Shown here piece by piece: positions 16,729-25,107 of a DNA stretch of 64,000 nucleotides. The DNA is from Methylobacterium iners (GTDB lineage Bacteria; Pseudomonadota; Alphaproteobacteria; Rhizobiales; Beijerinckiaceae). A program made the position numbers and the translations under genes. A model generated the notes under the pieces. The model was not told where the DNA came from and ran no database searches. It saw only the letters and a list, made by a program, of their open reading frames with translations. Numbering within the stretch: the first letter of the stretch is position 1; each line of letters opens with the position of its first letter. The stretch is from the NCBI RefSeq assembly GCF_022179305.1, contig NZ_BPQP01000019.1:22853-86852 (forward strand), given 5' to 3'.

Positions 16729-18021
16729 ATGGCGCGGGGCATGCGGACATCCGCCTGGACGGGGGCGGCGATCGCGGCGGCCACGGTCTCGCTGATCGCG
16801 CTGGAGCGCGGCCGGCTCGACCTCCCCGCCCTCCTCGGCGCCCTCGCCGCCCTCGTCCTCGGCGGCGTCTTGGGCGGGCTGGGACGCCGGCCGACGGCCG
16901 CCCCGGCCGAGACGGCCGACCGCGAGCGGCACTCGATCGCCGAGGCCCTGCTCGCCAACATCCCGGATCCCGTCATCCTCGTCGACCGGCGGGCCGTGGT
17001 GCTGGAGGCGAACCCGGCCGCCCGGGCCATCCTGCCCGCCCTGAAGCTGCGCCACCCGCTCTCCTTCGCCCTGCGTTCGCCGGACGTGCTGGACGGGATC
17101 GAGGAGGTGCTGCGCACCGGCGCCCCGCTCAAGACCCTCTACACGACGCGGGTGCCGACCGAGCGCGCCTTCGAGGTCCAGATCGGCGCCCTGCCGATGC
17201 CGGACGGGCCGGCAGGCGGCCAGCCCAACGTCGTCCTGTTCCTGCACGACCTCACCTCGGCCCGTCGCCTTGAGGCGATGCGGGTCGATTTCGTCGCCAA
17301 TGCCAGCCACGAGCTGCGCACGCCGCTGGCCTCGCTCCTCGGCTTCATCGAGACCCTGCAGGGGCCGGCCCGCAACGACGTCCCGGCGCGGGAGCGCTTC
17401 CTCGGGATCATGAAGGCGCAGGCGCAGCGCATGACCCGGCTCATCGACGACCTGCTCTCCCTCTCCCGGATCGAGCTGCGCGAGCACGTCGCCCCGACGC
17501 AGGCCGTCGATCTCGGCGGGATCGCCCGCCAGATGGTCGACACGCAAGGGCCGCTTGCCCGCGCCCGCGGGGTGACGATCACGGTCGAGGCGCCGGAGCC
17601 CGCCTATCCGGTCCTGGGCGAGCGCGACGAGCTGCTGCGCGTCGTCGAGAACCTCGTCGAGAACGCGGTGAAGTACGGCGGCGACGGCGGCACCGTCACG
17701 GTGTCGCTCGCCCGCCAGGCGGCGCAGGGGGTGCGCAAGCGGCAGATCGCGCTGAGCGTCAGCGACGAGGGTCCGGGCATCGCCCCCGAGCACATTCCCC
17801 GCCTCACCGAGCGCTTCTACCGGGTCGACGTCGCCTCGAGCCGGGAGCAGGGCGGCACGGGCCTGGGCCTCGCCATCGTCAAGCACATCGTGAACCGCCA
17901 CCGGGGCAAGCTCGTCATCGAGAGCGCGCCGGGTGCGGGCACCACGGTGCGGGCGCTGCTGCCCGAGCATTGCGCGGCCGAGGACGCCGAGCTGCCGCCC
18001 CTGCAGGCTCGCTCCGCCTGA
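16729..18021 (+). CDS. phoR: PhoR-type sensor histidine kinase
   Basis: About 430 residues. Two N-terminal hydrophobic segments (about 10-26 and 33-52), a PAS-like domain (ALLANIPDPVILVDRRAVVLEANPAA split over about 73-98), a HisKA box with the phosphorylated His194 (NASHELRTPLASLLGF), and an HATPase with NLVENAVKYG (N box), DEGPGIAPEHIPRLTERFYRVD and GGTGLGLAIVKHIV. Domain order and motifs match the phosphate-starvation kinase PhoR. In many alphaproteobacteria phoR precedes pstSCAB-phoU-phoB, but here no pst or phoB gene follows, so the symbol is a family assignment. It is 15 bp behind the membrane protein and may be co-transcribed with the biosynthetic cluster. Confidence 0.82.
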   Translation: MARGMRTSAWTGAAIAAATVSLIALERGRLDLPALLGALAALVLGGVLGGLGRRPTAAPAETADRERHSIAEALLANIPDPVILVDRRAVVLEANPAARAILPALKLRHPLSFALRSPDVLDGIEEVLRTGAPLKTLYTTRVPTERAFEVQIGALPMPDGPAGGQPNVVLFLHDLTSARRLEAMRVDFVANASHELRTPLASLLGFIETLQGPARNDVPARERFLGIMKAQAQRMTRLIDDLLSLSRIELREHVAPTQAVDLGGIARQMVDTQGPLARARGVTITVEAPEPAYPVLGERDELLRVVENLVENAVKYGGDGGTVTVSLARQAAQGVRKRQIALSVSDEGPGIAPEHIPRLTERFYRVDVASSREQGGTGLGLAIVKHIVNRHRGKLVIESAPGAGTTVRALLPEHCAAEDAELPPLQARSA

Positions 18022-18362
18022 GGTGTCCGGGTTCCCGGCAGTCGACGCCGCGGGATCAGGACCGAAATCCGACCCGCTTTCCCATTCGGGGGACCGCTTC
18101 CGACCCATTGCGGGCCCGGGGAAAGTCCGCTCCCGGGCTCCGGGTGAGGCGGCGACGGACGACCCGAACGGGTCGGTTTCCGCCCGTCAGCTTCCAGGCG
18201 GGGTCGCCGATGGAGCCGACGTCGCCTTATCCGCGCGACAGACCCCTCCCGACTGCTCGGGATCGCCGAGGTCCAAGTGCCTGAGCAATCCGACAGGGCC
18301 GGCCTTGCATCTCGTACGTGCCGCGAGGAAGCGCAACGGGCACCTCGGGGGCCGGCATGCCG
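18022..18362. other. Intergenic, no gene seen
   Basis: This gap of 341 bp lies between convergent phoR and the response-regulator gene. No reading frame with convincing protein character, RNA gene or poly-T terminator was found. Several short GC-rich self-complementary stretches are present (for example GACCCGAACGGGTC). Confidence 0.5.
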
Positions 18363-18854
18363 TCAGGTCTTGTCCGGCTCGGAGAGCGGGGCCGCCGCAA
18401 TCTCCCCGCCTTCGACGAGCGACGGCTTGCCCGTCACGGATTGCGGAACCAGGGCCGCACCCTTCGCGCCTTCGTCGGCCACTCCCAGCAGGCCTTCCAC
18501 TTCCTCGATCACCGTCGAGCGGCGGTAGGGTTTCGGGATGAAGCGAGCCCCGGGCGGCAGCTCGGTTGCCGCCGGACGCACCTTCCCCGAGGTGAGGAGA
18601 AGACCGACCTCGGGCGCGCGCTCGTTGATGAGGCGGGCAAGCCCGATCCCATCGACCGCGCCGGGCATGTTGCAGTCCGTGAAGACGACCCGCACGTCGG
18701 AGCGAGCGTCGAGCAGGGTCAGCGCCTCTTGTGCGTTGCGCGCCTCGACAACCCGAAAGCCGGCATCCGCGAGGATGTCGGCCGCGACCATGCGCACGAG
18801 GATGTCGTCCTCCACCACCATGACGGCGACTGACGGTGCCGCGTGGATGACCAT
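18363..18854 (-). CDS. Single-domain response regulator (CheY/receiver-like)
   Basis: About 163 residues, ATG 18854 preceded by AGGAAG. One receiver domain: acidic pair VVEDDI (15-16), phosphoacceptor Asp60 in VVFTDCNMPG, Ser/Thr switch in LLLTSGK and the conserved Lys108-Pro in FIPKPY. About 40 residues after the fold are low-complexity, and there is no DNA-binding domain. Such stand-alone receivers pass phosphate to partners or bind targets directly. The cognate kinase is not adjacent (PhoR converges from the other side). An AT-rich 24-bp palindrome lies 43 bp upstream of the start. Confidence 0.87.
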   Translation of the reverse strand: MVIHAAPSVAVMVVEDDILVRMVAADILADAGFRVVEARNAQEALTLLDARSDVRVVFTDCNMPGAVDGIGLARLINERAPEVGLLLTSGKVRPAATELPPGARFIPKPYRRSTVIEEVEGLLGVADEGAKGAALVPQSVTGKPSLVEGGEIAAAPLSEPDKT

Positions 18855-18896
18855 CGACGGGGAACTTCCTGCAAACCTGACCCTTGGCAAAGCGCC

Positions 18897-18920
18897 AGAG
18901 TGTATGAATACATACACTCT
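18897..18920. promoter_or_regulatory. 24-bp near-perfect palindrome upstream of the response regulator
   Basis: AGAGTGTATG and CATACACTCT form perfect 10-bp arms around the 4-bp centre AATA. It is AT-rich in a GC-rich neighbourhood and lies between the divergent receiver gene (minus) and Crp-family gene (plus), 43 bp from the former start. It looks like a binding site for a dimeric regulator. Confidence 0.6.
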
Positions 18921-19177
18921 GAGCGTGCGCCCTGCATTAACGTCCCGCAATATGGGTTGCGTCAAAGAGAGGCGTGCACGATCGGCTTGGGGCGGACGCG
19001 CTCGACCTTGCGAGGGCTTCGGGCTTGTGCGGAAATGCCCGCGCGTTACCTCTGCCGTCCACCAAACGCCGGGCTGACTGCAACGTTTGGCTTTCCCATA
19101 TTTTGGTCTCACATCGACATAGGTTAGCTCGCCGCCTTGGTTTGAGCGCTGTCGGGTTCTCGACAGGAGCTTGAATC

Positions 19178-19951
19178 ATGAGCCACGCACAGAACATCGG
19201 TGCTGCCTCGATCGTGCGCGACGGCAGTCACGAAGCGGACGCGAAAAGCCCCCTCGTCCGCAAGCTCGAGAATCTCGTGCGTCTCTCGCGGGAGGACCGC
19301 GCCGCCCTGGATCAGCTGAGCGCCGGGGCACGGCTCATCGAGCCCCACACCGATCTGATGCGCGTGGGCGAGAGGCCGGCTGACGCCGTGGTGGTGCTTG
19401 ACGGCTTTGCCTGCCGCTACAAGCATCGGGTGACCGGTGAGCGGCAGATCCTGGCCCTCCTGCTGCCCGGCGACGTGTGTGACGTGGATGCGCCTCATCT
19501 CGGCCGGATGGATCATGCCGTCGGCACACTCTCGGCCTGTCTCGTCGCCCGGATCTCACGCGATGCGCTTGCCGCCATCGTGGCGCGGCATCCGACCGTT
19601 GCACGGGCCTTGCGCCTCGCCAAACTGGCCGAGGAAGCCACGGCTCGCGAGTGGCTGATCAATCTGGGCGCTCGCTCGGCGACCGAGCGCATGGCCCACC
19701 TGTTCTGCGAGCTCCTGACCCGGCTCGAGGCTGTGGGGCTGGCGCGGGAGAACGGCTGCAAGCTGCCGATCACGCAGCTTGACCTCGCCGACACGCTCGG
19801 ACTTTCCAGCGTGCACGTGAACCGCACGCTCCAGGAGCTGCGGCGCAAGGGCCTGATCGAACTTCGTGGCCGCAGCCTGAAGCTGCGGGATCTGCCCGAT
19901 GTCAGAGCCTTGGCGGAGTTTAATCCTCCCTATCTGCGACCCGCTCATTGA
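19178..19951 (+). CDS. Crp/Fnr family transcriptional regulator
   Basis: About 257 residues, ATG 19178 behind AGGAG. The N-terminal cyclic-nucleotide-binding-like beta barrel (LMRVGERPADAVVVLDGFAC, GERQILALLLPGDVCD) is followed by a dimerisation helix and a winged HTH with LPITQLDLADTLGLSS and VHVNRTLQELRRKGLIEL, where HVNRTLQEL is the recognition helix region typical of the family. The cysteines needed for an Fnr-type Fe-S cluster are not present, and a canonical cAMP-binding RSA motif is not seen, so the signal is unknown. It is divergent from the receiver gene. Many alphaproteobacteria carry several such paralogues. Confidence 0.9.
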   Translation: MSHAQNIGAASIVRDGSHEADAKSPLVRKLENLVRLSREDRAALDQLSAGARLIEPHTDLMRVGERPADAVVVLDGFACRYKHRVTGERQILALLLPGDVCDVDAPHLGRMDHAVGTLSACLVARISRDALAAIVARHPTVARALRLAKLAEEATAREWLINLGARSATERMAHLFCELLTRLEAVGLARENGCKLPITQLDLADTLGLSSVHVNRTLQELRRKGLIELRGRSLKLRDLPDVRALAEFNPPYLRPAH

Positions 19952-20173
19952 GGGGCCGAAGCGGCCTTGCCCGCCGACCTGACGACTCGCGGGTACGTGG
20001 TGGTCGTCCCTCTCCCCACACGCCACGCGCGGACTTTCGCTCCTCACCCCGCCAGGAAAGGGCCGTCGTGGTTTGTGGGCCGTGGCAGGCCCGCATGCGG
20101 CGTAGCGCGGCTCCGTGCCCCCGACCGCGATCCGGCGGGAACGATGAGACGCGCATCGGTCCTGCGCCCAGGA

Positions 20174-20488
20174 TCAGGGATAGCCGTAGCGCGCCTTGGC
20201 CGCCGCGAGGAGGCCGAGCGCGTCCCGCTCGCGGCCGGCGGTGCAGGCCTCCGCCGCCCGGCGGAGATCGGCGCCGAAGCGGTCGCCCACGGGCTTGTTG
20301 AGGTTGCCCGTCACCACGTCGCCGTCCACGACGGCCTGGGTCCGCGCGATCGCCGGACCGCATCCGCCTCCCTGCGGCAGGGGCGCGACCGCGGCGGCCT
20401 GCGGCACGGCCGGAGGCGGCGCGTTCGAACTGCAGGCGCCGGCAAGGAGAAGGATCGCGGCGGCAAGGCCTGCATGAAGCGGTGACAC
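20174..20488 (-). CDS. Small predicted lipoprotein
   Basis: About 104 residues, GTG 20488 with an excellent GGAGGA six bases upstream. A signal peptide ends in the lipobox LAGAC, so the mature protein would begin at that Cys and be lipid-anchored. A Pro/Ala linker is followed by a short conserved-looking domain (GCGPAIARTQAVVDGDVVTG, RFGADLRRAAEACTAGRERD) with two further cysteines that could pair. The domain function is not recognised. Its orientation is opposite to the Crp-family gene, and no operon partner is evident. Confidence 0.72.
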   Translation of the reverse strand: MSPLHAGLAAAILLLAGACSSNAPPPAVPQAAAVAPLPQGGGCGPAIARTQAVVDGDVVTGNLNKPVGDRFGADLRRAAEACTAGRERDALGLLAAAKARYGYP

Positions 20489-20608
20489 GACAGGATCCTC
20501 CCACGGCGAAGCTTGGCACCGAGTTTGTGCCGCCGCGCAGCTGGACGGTCAATCGCCGAGGTTCGCTCGGAGGAACTTGAACTGCGTGCGGCCAGGGCAC
20601 GAAGGCTT

Positions 20609-20720
20609 GTCATTCCGGGGCGCCGCAGGCGAGCCCGGAACCCAGATCCGCAGGGGAGGCAGGCTGAAGCACGACCGATGTCTCTGGGTTCCGGGCTCCG
20701 CTTCACGGCCCCGGAATGAC
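20609..20720. repeat. Interspersed palindromic repeat (type B, copy 2)
   Basis: Same outer arms as the copy at 11745-11856 (GTCATTCCGGGGCGCCGCAG ... CCCCGGAATGAC) with the inner GAGCCCGGAACCCAGA / TCTGGGTTCCGGGCTC arms and a divergent centre. It lies between the lipoprotein and the SRPBCC gene. Confidence 0.85.
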
Positions 20721-20782
20721 GATCCGAGGCGCTCCCAATGCGCGCCTTCGGATGAGGTGTGCCGTATCCGGAGATGTCACAC

Positions 20783-20826
20783 ACCTCACCCTGTCCCTCT
20801 CCTTCCAGGAGAGGGAACCCGCGCTG
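20783..20826. repeat. Interspersed palindromic repeat (type A, half copy)
   Basis: CACCTCACCCTGTCCCTCTC followed by CTTCCAGGAGAGGGAACCCG matches the right half of the complete type A element at 6836-6937. It starts just downstream of the SRPBCC stop codon. Confidence 0.7.
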
Positions 20827-20835
20827 AGCCTCCCC

Positions 20836-21321
20836 TTACTTCGCCTTCTCGCCGATGGCCTTGAGGCCCGATTCGTAGATGCCCGAGATGGCGTCGACCG
20901 CCACCGGGTCCGGCACGCCCTTGGCCTGGAAGCCGCCCTTCCAAGTCAGCTTCGCGCCCGAGCCGCTCGGGGCCACGGAGAGCGTCGAGGTGTAGTCGGA
21001 GACCGGCAGCGGGCCGTCGACGATCGTGTAGGTGTAGGCCATGCCGGCCTCGTCGCGGGAGACCTGCGATTCCACGATGGTGCCCCCGCCCTTCAGGCTC
21101 AGGGTGCGCAGCGATTGGCCGTCCTTGGTGGACAGCGCGCATTTCTCGATCGCCGGGTGCCAAGTCCCGATCCCGCAGAAATCGCCGACCGTCGCCCAGA
21201 CCTTGGCCGGCGGGGCCACCACGTCGAGGGTCTTCACGACGTCGAGGGCGTAGCCGGGGACGGTGCCGGCCAGCAAGGCGAGCCCCGGCAGGGCGAGGCT
21301 TCGCAGGAAGGTTCGCAGCAT
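20836..21321 (-). CDS. Secreted SRPBCC (START-like) family protein
   Basis: About 161 residues from ATG 21321 (GGAG nine bases upstream). An N-terminal signal peptide (LRTFLRSLALPGLALLAGTV) is followed by a helix-grip fold typical of polyketide cyclase/SRPBCC proteins: VVAPPAKVWATVGDFCGIGTW at the start, HPAIEKC, LKGGGTIVESQV, and the C-terminal helix VDAISGIYESGLKAIGEKAK. Such proteins form a hydrophobic ligand pocket; a periplasmic lipid- or hydrophobe-binding role is possible. No catalytic residues can be named. Another ATG at 21336 would add five residues but lacks a ribosome site. Confidence 0.82.
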   Translation of the reverse strand: MLRTFLRSLALPGLALLAGTVPGYALDVVKTLDVVAPPAKVWATVGDFCGIGTWHPAIEKCALSTKDGQSLRTLSLKGGGTIVESQVSRDEAGMAYTYTIVDGPLPVSDYTSTLSVAPSGSGAKLTWKGGFQAKGVPDPVAVDAISGIYESGLKAIGEKAK

Positions 21322-21864
21322 CTCGGGTGTCTCCATCCATGAGGAAATCACGGGTCGCCCCGGGGCGAGCCGCATCGGCCTCTTGCGGGCCTGAAGCGAA
21401 GCTAGACCGGATTGTCCGCAAGGCAATGGCGCGCCATCTTGATCCTTCGGCGGGGGGGCCACCGGGCGCGCTTGTCAAGGCCGGTACCGGTGGTTAGGAC
21501 ATCGGTGCTAGGATGCATGGTCGTCGGCGCCCCTGCCGCGACCCCCGGGAGAGACGAGCCTTGGCCCCTGCCGGCTCAGCGCAGACGATCGCCCATGCCG
21601 CCTGCGCGGCGTCGCGGTTGCGCGTCCGTCTTGCGCGCGCCCGTCTTGCGAAGCCTCTCGCCACCCTGCTTATTCGCCCCTGAGAGCCGTCCGGGCGCCG
21701 GCGCCTGGGCTCTCAGGGGTCCGTCTCCCGAGTTCGCCCCCGTCCCCAGCGTTTCCCGGACCGGCTGTTTGCCGGCCGTCGAACGCCTCCGCGGGCCCGA
21801 CGATTGAAAGGCGCCCTCCCCACACCCGGAGCCCGCGCGCCGCGACCTTCAGACAGGCAAAGCC
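21322..21864. other. leuA upstream region
   Basis: A 543-bp gap between the divergent SRPBCC gene and leuA. It holds the strong hairpin at 21677-21719 and otherwise no convincing gene. No leader peptide with a clear leucine run was found, although a frame around 21596-21670 contains several scattered Leu codons. Confidence 0.45.
21677..21719 (+). promoter_or_regulatory. Strong hairpin in the leuA 5' leader
   Basis: CCCCTGAGAGCC (21677-21688) and GGCTCTCAGGGG (21708-21719) are perfect 12-bp arms; the 19-nt centre itself contains the palindrome GGCGCCGGCGCC. It lies about 145 bp before the leuA start. It may belong to an attenuator or another leader regulator, since leader control of branched-chain genes is common. 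No T-tract follows, so it is not a standard terminator. Confidence 0.5.
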
Positions 21865-23415
21865 ATGACGACAGCCAAGGACCGCGTCCTCATCTTCGAC
21901 ACCACCTTGCGCGACGGCGAGCAATGCCCCGGCGCGACCATGACGCTCGACGAGAAGCTCGCGGTCGCCGAACTCCTCGACACGATGGGCGTCGACATCA
22001 TCGAGGCGGGCTTCCCCATCGCCTCGAACGGCGATTTCGAGGCGGTCGCCGAGATCGCGCGGCGAGCCAGGCGCGCCACCATCGCCGGGCTCGCCCGCGC
22101 GATTCCGGGCGACATCGCTCGCGCCGGCGAGGCGGTGCGCCACGCGCAACGGGGCCGCATCCACACCTTCGTCTCGACCTCGCCGATCCACCTCGCCCAC
22201 CAGATGCGCAAGACCGAGGACGAGGTCGTCGAGATCATCCTGCGTACCGTGGCCCAGGCCCGCGACCTCGTCGAGGACGTCGAATGGTCGGCCATGGACG
22301 CGACCCGCACGCCGATCGACTATCTCTGCCGCTGCGTCGAGGCGGCGATTGGCGCGGGCGCCACCACGATCAACCTGCCCGACACCGTGGGCTACGCCAC
22401 GCCCGACGAGTACCGCGCCATGTTCCGCGCGGTCCGCGAGCGCGTGCCGAACGCCGACAAGGCGATCTTCTCCGTGCATTGCCACGACGATCTCGGGCTG
22501 GCCATCGCCAACTCGCTGGCCGGCGTCGAAGGAGGCGCCCGCCAGGTCGAGTGCACGATCAACGGCATCGGCGAGCGGGCGGGCAACGCGGCGCTCGAAG
22601 AGATCGTCATGGCGATCCGCACGCGCGGCGACGTGATGCCCTACGAGACCGGCATCGAGACCACGATGCTGACCCGGGCCTCGAAGCTCGTCTCCCACGC
22701 CACGAACTTCCCCGTGCAGTACAACAAGGCGATCGTGGGCCGGAACGCCTTCGCCCACGAGAGCGGCATCCACCAGGACGGCATGCTCAAGCACACCGAG
22801 ACCTACGAGATCATGACCCCGGCCTCGGTCGGCGTCGCCAAGACCTCGCTCGTCATGGGCAAGCATTCGGGCCGGGCGGCCTTCCGCTCGAAGCTGGAGG
22901 AGCTCGGCCTGCACCTCGCCGACAACCAGATGCAGGACGCCTTCGAGCGCTTCAAGGCTCTGGCCGACCGCAAGAAGCACGTCTACGACGAGGACATCGA
23001 GGCGCTGGTCGACGAGAACCTCGCCACGGCGCACGACCGCATCCGCCTCGTCTCGCTCTCGGTGATCGCCGGCACGCGGGGGCCGCAGCGCGCGACCCTC
23101 AAGCTCGCCATCGACGAGCGGGTCCTCACCGAGGAGGCCGACGGCAACGGGCCGGTGGACGCGGTCTTCAACGCGATCCACGCCCTCGTGCCCCACGAGG
23201 CCGCGCTGGAGCTCTACCAGGTCCACGCGGTGACCGAGGGCACGGATGCCCAGGCCGAGGTCTCGGTGCGCCTGAAGCAGGGCGAGCGCAGCGTCACGGC
23301 GCGGGGCGCCGACCCCGACACCCTCGTCGCCTCGGCCCGCGCCTACCTCTCGGCCCTGAACAAGCTCTCGGCCACGGCGGTCCGCCTCCACGCCCAGCAC
23401 GCGGCCGCGCCCTAA
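21865..23415 (+). CDS. leuA: 2-isopropylmalate synthase
   Basis: About 516 residues. Condenses acetyl-CoA with 2-oxoisovalerate, the first committed step of leucine synthesis. The catalytic TIM barrel opens with [18 protein letters not shown] (metal Asp and catalytic Arg-Asp), contains [19 protein letters not shown] (metal His-x-His) and [17 protein letters not shown]. The second half ([17 protein letters not shown]) and the C-terminal LeuA dimer/regulatory domain (after about residue 390, for example [23 protein letters not shown]) are complete, consistent with leucine feedback. Length is usual for long-form LeuA. The tRNA-Lys gene lies 114 bp downstream. Confidence 0.95.
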   Translation: MTTAKDRVLIFDTTLRDGEQCPGATMTLDEKLAVAELLDTMGVDIIEAGFPIASNGDFEAVAEIARRARRATIAGLARAIPGDIARAGEAVRHAQRGRIHTFVSTSPIHLAHQMRKTEDEVVEIILRTVAQARDLVEDVEWSAMDATRTPIDYLCRCVEAAIGAGATTINLPDTVGYATPDEYRAMFRAVRERVPNADKAIFSVHCHDDLGLAIANSLAGVEGGARQVECTINGIGERAGNAALEEIVMAIRTRGDVMPYETGIETTMLTRASKLVSHATNFPVQYNKAIVGRNAFAHESGIHQDGMLKHTETYEIMTPASVGVAKTSLVMGKHSGRAAFRSKLEELGLHLADNQMQDAFERFKALADRKKHVYDEDIEALVDENLATAHDRIRLVSLSVIAGTRGPQRATLKLAIDERVLTEEADGNGPVDAVFNAIHALVPHEAALELYQVHAVTEGTDAQAEVSVRLKQGERSVTARGADPDTLVASARAYLSALNKLSATAVRLHAQHAAAP

Positions 23416-23529
23416 AGCGACCGGTGCTCCGAAAACATGCGGCGCCGGGGGTGGACACCCCCGGGCCGCTTTGCTATCAGCCGCGCCTCACGGGCGGGCT
23501 TGGTGGCCGCCCGGTCGCCGCACGGCGAT

Positions 23530-23608
<79 letters not shown>

Positions 23609-23642
23609 ACTTCAAAGACTTAGCGGCAGAGATGCGGATCGC

Positions 23643-23671
23643 CGCTTCCCAATTCTAGCGATTGGGAAGCG
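23643..23671. terminator. Hairpin just inside attL
   Basis: CGCTTCCCAAT (23643-23653) and ATTGGGAAGCG (23661-23671) are perfect 11-bp arms with a 7-nt loop. It follows the stop codon of the minus-strand gene ending at 23699, so it could be its terminator. There is no T-run, and GCGCTTCCCC recurs at 23689, so an integrase arm-site role cannot be excluded. Confidence 0.4.
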
Positions 23672-23698
23672 CACGGGAAGCTCTATGTGCGCTTCCCC

Positions 23699-23968
23699 TT
23701 AGGCGGGGTGCGCCTCCTGCTCGCGGTCTCGATCGTCCCCGCGAAACCAGATCACCTGCGAACTGCCCGGCCGCTCAGGTGCTCCAAGCGAACCTTCGGC
23801 GTCTCCGCCGTCCTCCGCGTCGGGATCTCCGTCCATCAGGTCGAGCAATTCGATCACTTGCTCAGCGAGGTCGAGAGCCGTTTGGGCCGCGTCCTCAAGG
23901 CTTCGGCGCAGTGTCGGCCCGCTGGACGCGTGGCTGCGACTAGGGAAGGGAATCACGACCGACATCAT
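23699..23968 (-). CDS. Hypothetical small acidic protein
   Basis: About 89 residues. The start overlaps the stop of the preceding gene (ATGA), which argues that it is real and translationally coupled. An amphipathic helix (SLEDAAQTALDLAEQVIELL) is followed by a run rich in Asp/Glu/Gly. No known family recognised. It is the last gene of a small minus-strand operon at the left end of the island. Confidence 0.6.
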   Translation of the reverse strand: MMSVVIPFPSRSHASSGPTLRRSLEDAAQTALDLAEQVIELLDLMDGDPDAEDGGDAEGSLGAPERPGSSQVIWFRGDDRDREQEAHPA

Positions 23969-24831
23969 CGGCCTCCGAGCTCAGCGCCAGGCGTGAGATA
24001 GTCGCGCCGCGTGGCCTCGATGGTGCTGTCGACGATGGGTGCTCGGACGATGCCTGCGGCGTTCATGAGGCTATCGAGCAAACCCCGGCAGGCGAACTCG
24101 CCTGGGTCAGGTCCACCGTGGCTGTCGTCCCACCACTCGGCCATTTCGTCTGCGACCAGGCGGGCTAGAAGCCCGAACTCGCGTGGAGTGCTTGGCTGGA
24201 GCAGGGAAGCGAGCCGGGGCGCCCTGTGACGGCACCGGACGGCAGTCGCCACTGCAATGTCTGCTCGCTCCTTGGCCTCCTCGTTTCCAGCTCGGCGCGC
24301 GGCATCGCACGCGACCTGGGCTTCGTCCTGAAAAGCGTTCCACGCCTCGAACTCGGAGATGTAGCGGAGTAGCTGCGCCTCCACGCTCTCGCTGTGAGGT
24401 GGAGGGGCAATGCTCGGACGCTGGCGCTGCGGCACCTTCGCGCTCTCCGCCAGGGCAACAAGCTCCTCGGCGGTCCTTCGGGCGAGGACTGTCGAACCTC
24501 CTGCCATATTCATATCGTTCGGTGCCCACGTGAGCAGCGCCCGAGCCTTCGCGGTGACGCCGATGAGCGTCGTGGCAGGCGTTTCGGTCAGGCGTTCGTA
24601 GAGCTCCGTGGCATGATCGAGCGCGTCGTCAGGTAGATCCTGGCGGGCCCATTGCTGGGTCACGGCTGTGAACTCCCGCTGGCATTCTCCCGCGAGGTCG
24701 ATGAGGGCTGCGTCTGGCTCAATGGCTGGCGGTGGTGCCGCACGGGCCTTCAGAGCATTGAGGCGATCACGGGCAGCACGTGGGCGTTTGTCGGCCCTGT
24801 CGACGTGCTGCGCGGCTTTGGCGGCGGTCAT
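23965..24831 (-). CDS. Hypothetical helical protein
   Basis: About 288 residues, ATG 24831 with AAGGAA seven bases upstream. Mostly helical, rich in Ala/Glu/Arg, without membrane segments or recognisable catalytic motif. Trp-containing helices (AEWWDDSHGG near 225) and an early Lys/Arg-rich region (KRPRAARDRLNALKARA) are visible. It forms an operon with the 89-residue gene and probably a 34-residue upstream peptide. Function unknown; island-encoded and therefore perhaps involved in maintenance or host interaction. Confidence 0.7.
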   Translation of the reverse strand: MTAAKAAQHVDRADKRPRAARDRLNALKARAAPPPAIEPDAALIDLAGECQREFTAVTQQWARQDLPDDALDHATELYERLTETPATTLIGVTAKARALLTWAPNDMNMAGGSTVLARRTAEELVALAESAKVPQRQRPSIAPPPHSESVEAQLLRYISEFEAWNAFQDEAQVACDAARRAGNEEAKERADIAVATAVRCRHRAPRLASLLQPSTPREFGLLARLVADEMAEWWDDSHGGPDPGEFACRGLLDSLMNAAGIVRAPIVDSTIEATRRDYLTPGAELGGR

Positions 24832-24856
24832 AGTGAAGTTCCTTGATCGTGGGTGG

Positions 24857-24961
24857 TCAGAGGGACGGGAGGAAGCCGTAGGCGGCGATGGCCCCGGCGG
24901 TGGGAACGAGGGCGGCCAGCAGCTCGCTGGTCCTGTCGAGGGCATGAAGGATCGTTGCCAT
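24857..24961 (-). CDS. Possible 34-residue hydrophobic peptide
   Basis: A short frame directly upstream of the 288-residue gene (25 bp gap), with GGAG nine bases before its ATG. The product is amphipathic to hydrophobic (DRTSELLAALVPTAGAIAAY is its core), long enough for one membrane helix. It could be a small membrane peptide or a leader. Its reality rests only on position, RBS and composition. Confidence 0.4.
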   Translation of the reverse strand: MATILHALDRTSELLAALVPTAGAIAAYGFLPSL

Positions 24962-25063
24962 TCCGGGGTGCTCCGGGGCTGAGAGGATCGGGCTGTATGG
25001 GACTGCGCAATCGCGCAGCGACTGGTTCTAGAAGCTGCCCAGCGCGTTGCCGTTCGGCAGGCG

Positions 25064-25096
25064 TTGTGCTAACTTCACTTGTGTATATAGCACAAG
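25064..25096. promoter_or_regulatory. Inverted repeats before the XRE gene
   Basis: TTGTGCT (25064-25070) and AGCACAA (25089-25095) form a 7-bp inverted repeat, and CTTGTG / CACAAG (25078-25083 / 25091-25096) a nested one, around an AT-rich centre (TATATAG) that may be the promoter -10. The site lies 12 bp from the XRE start, suitable for autoregulation. Confidence 0.5.
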
Positions 25097-25107
25097 GTTT
25101 TTGGGTT

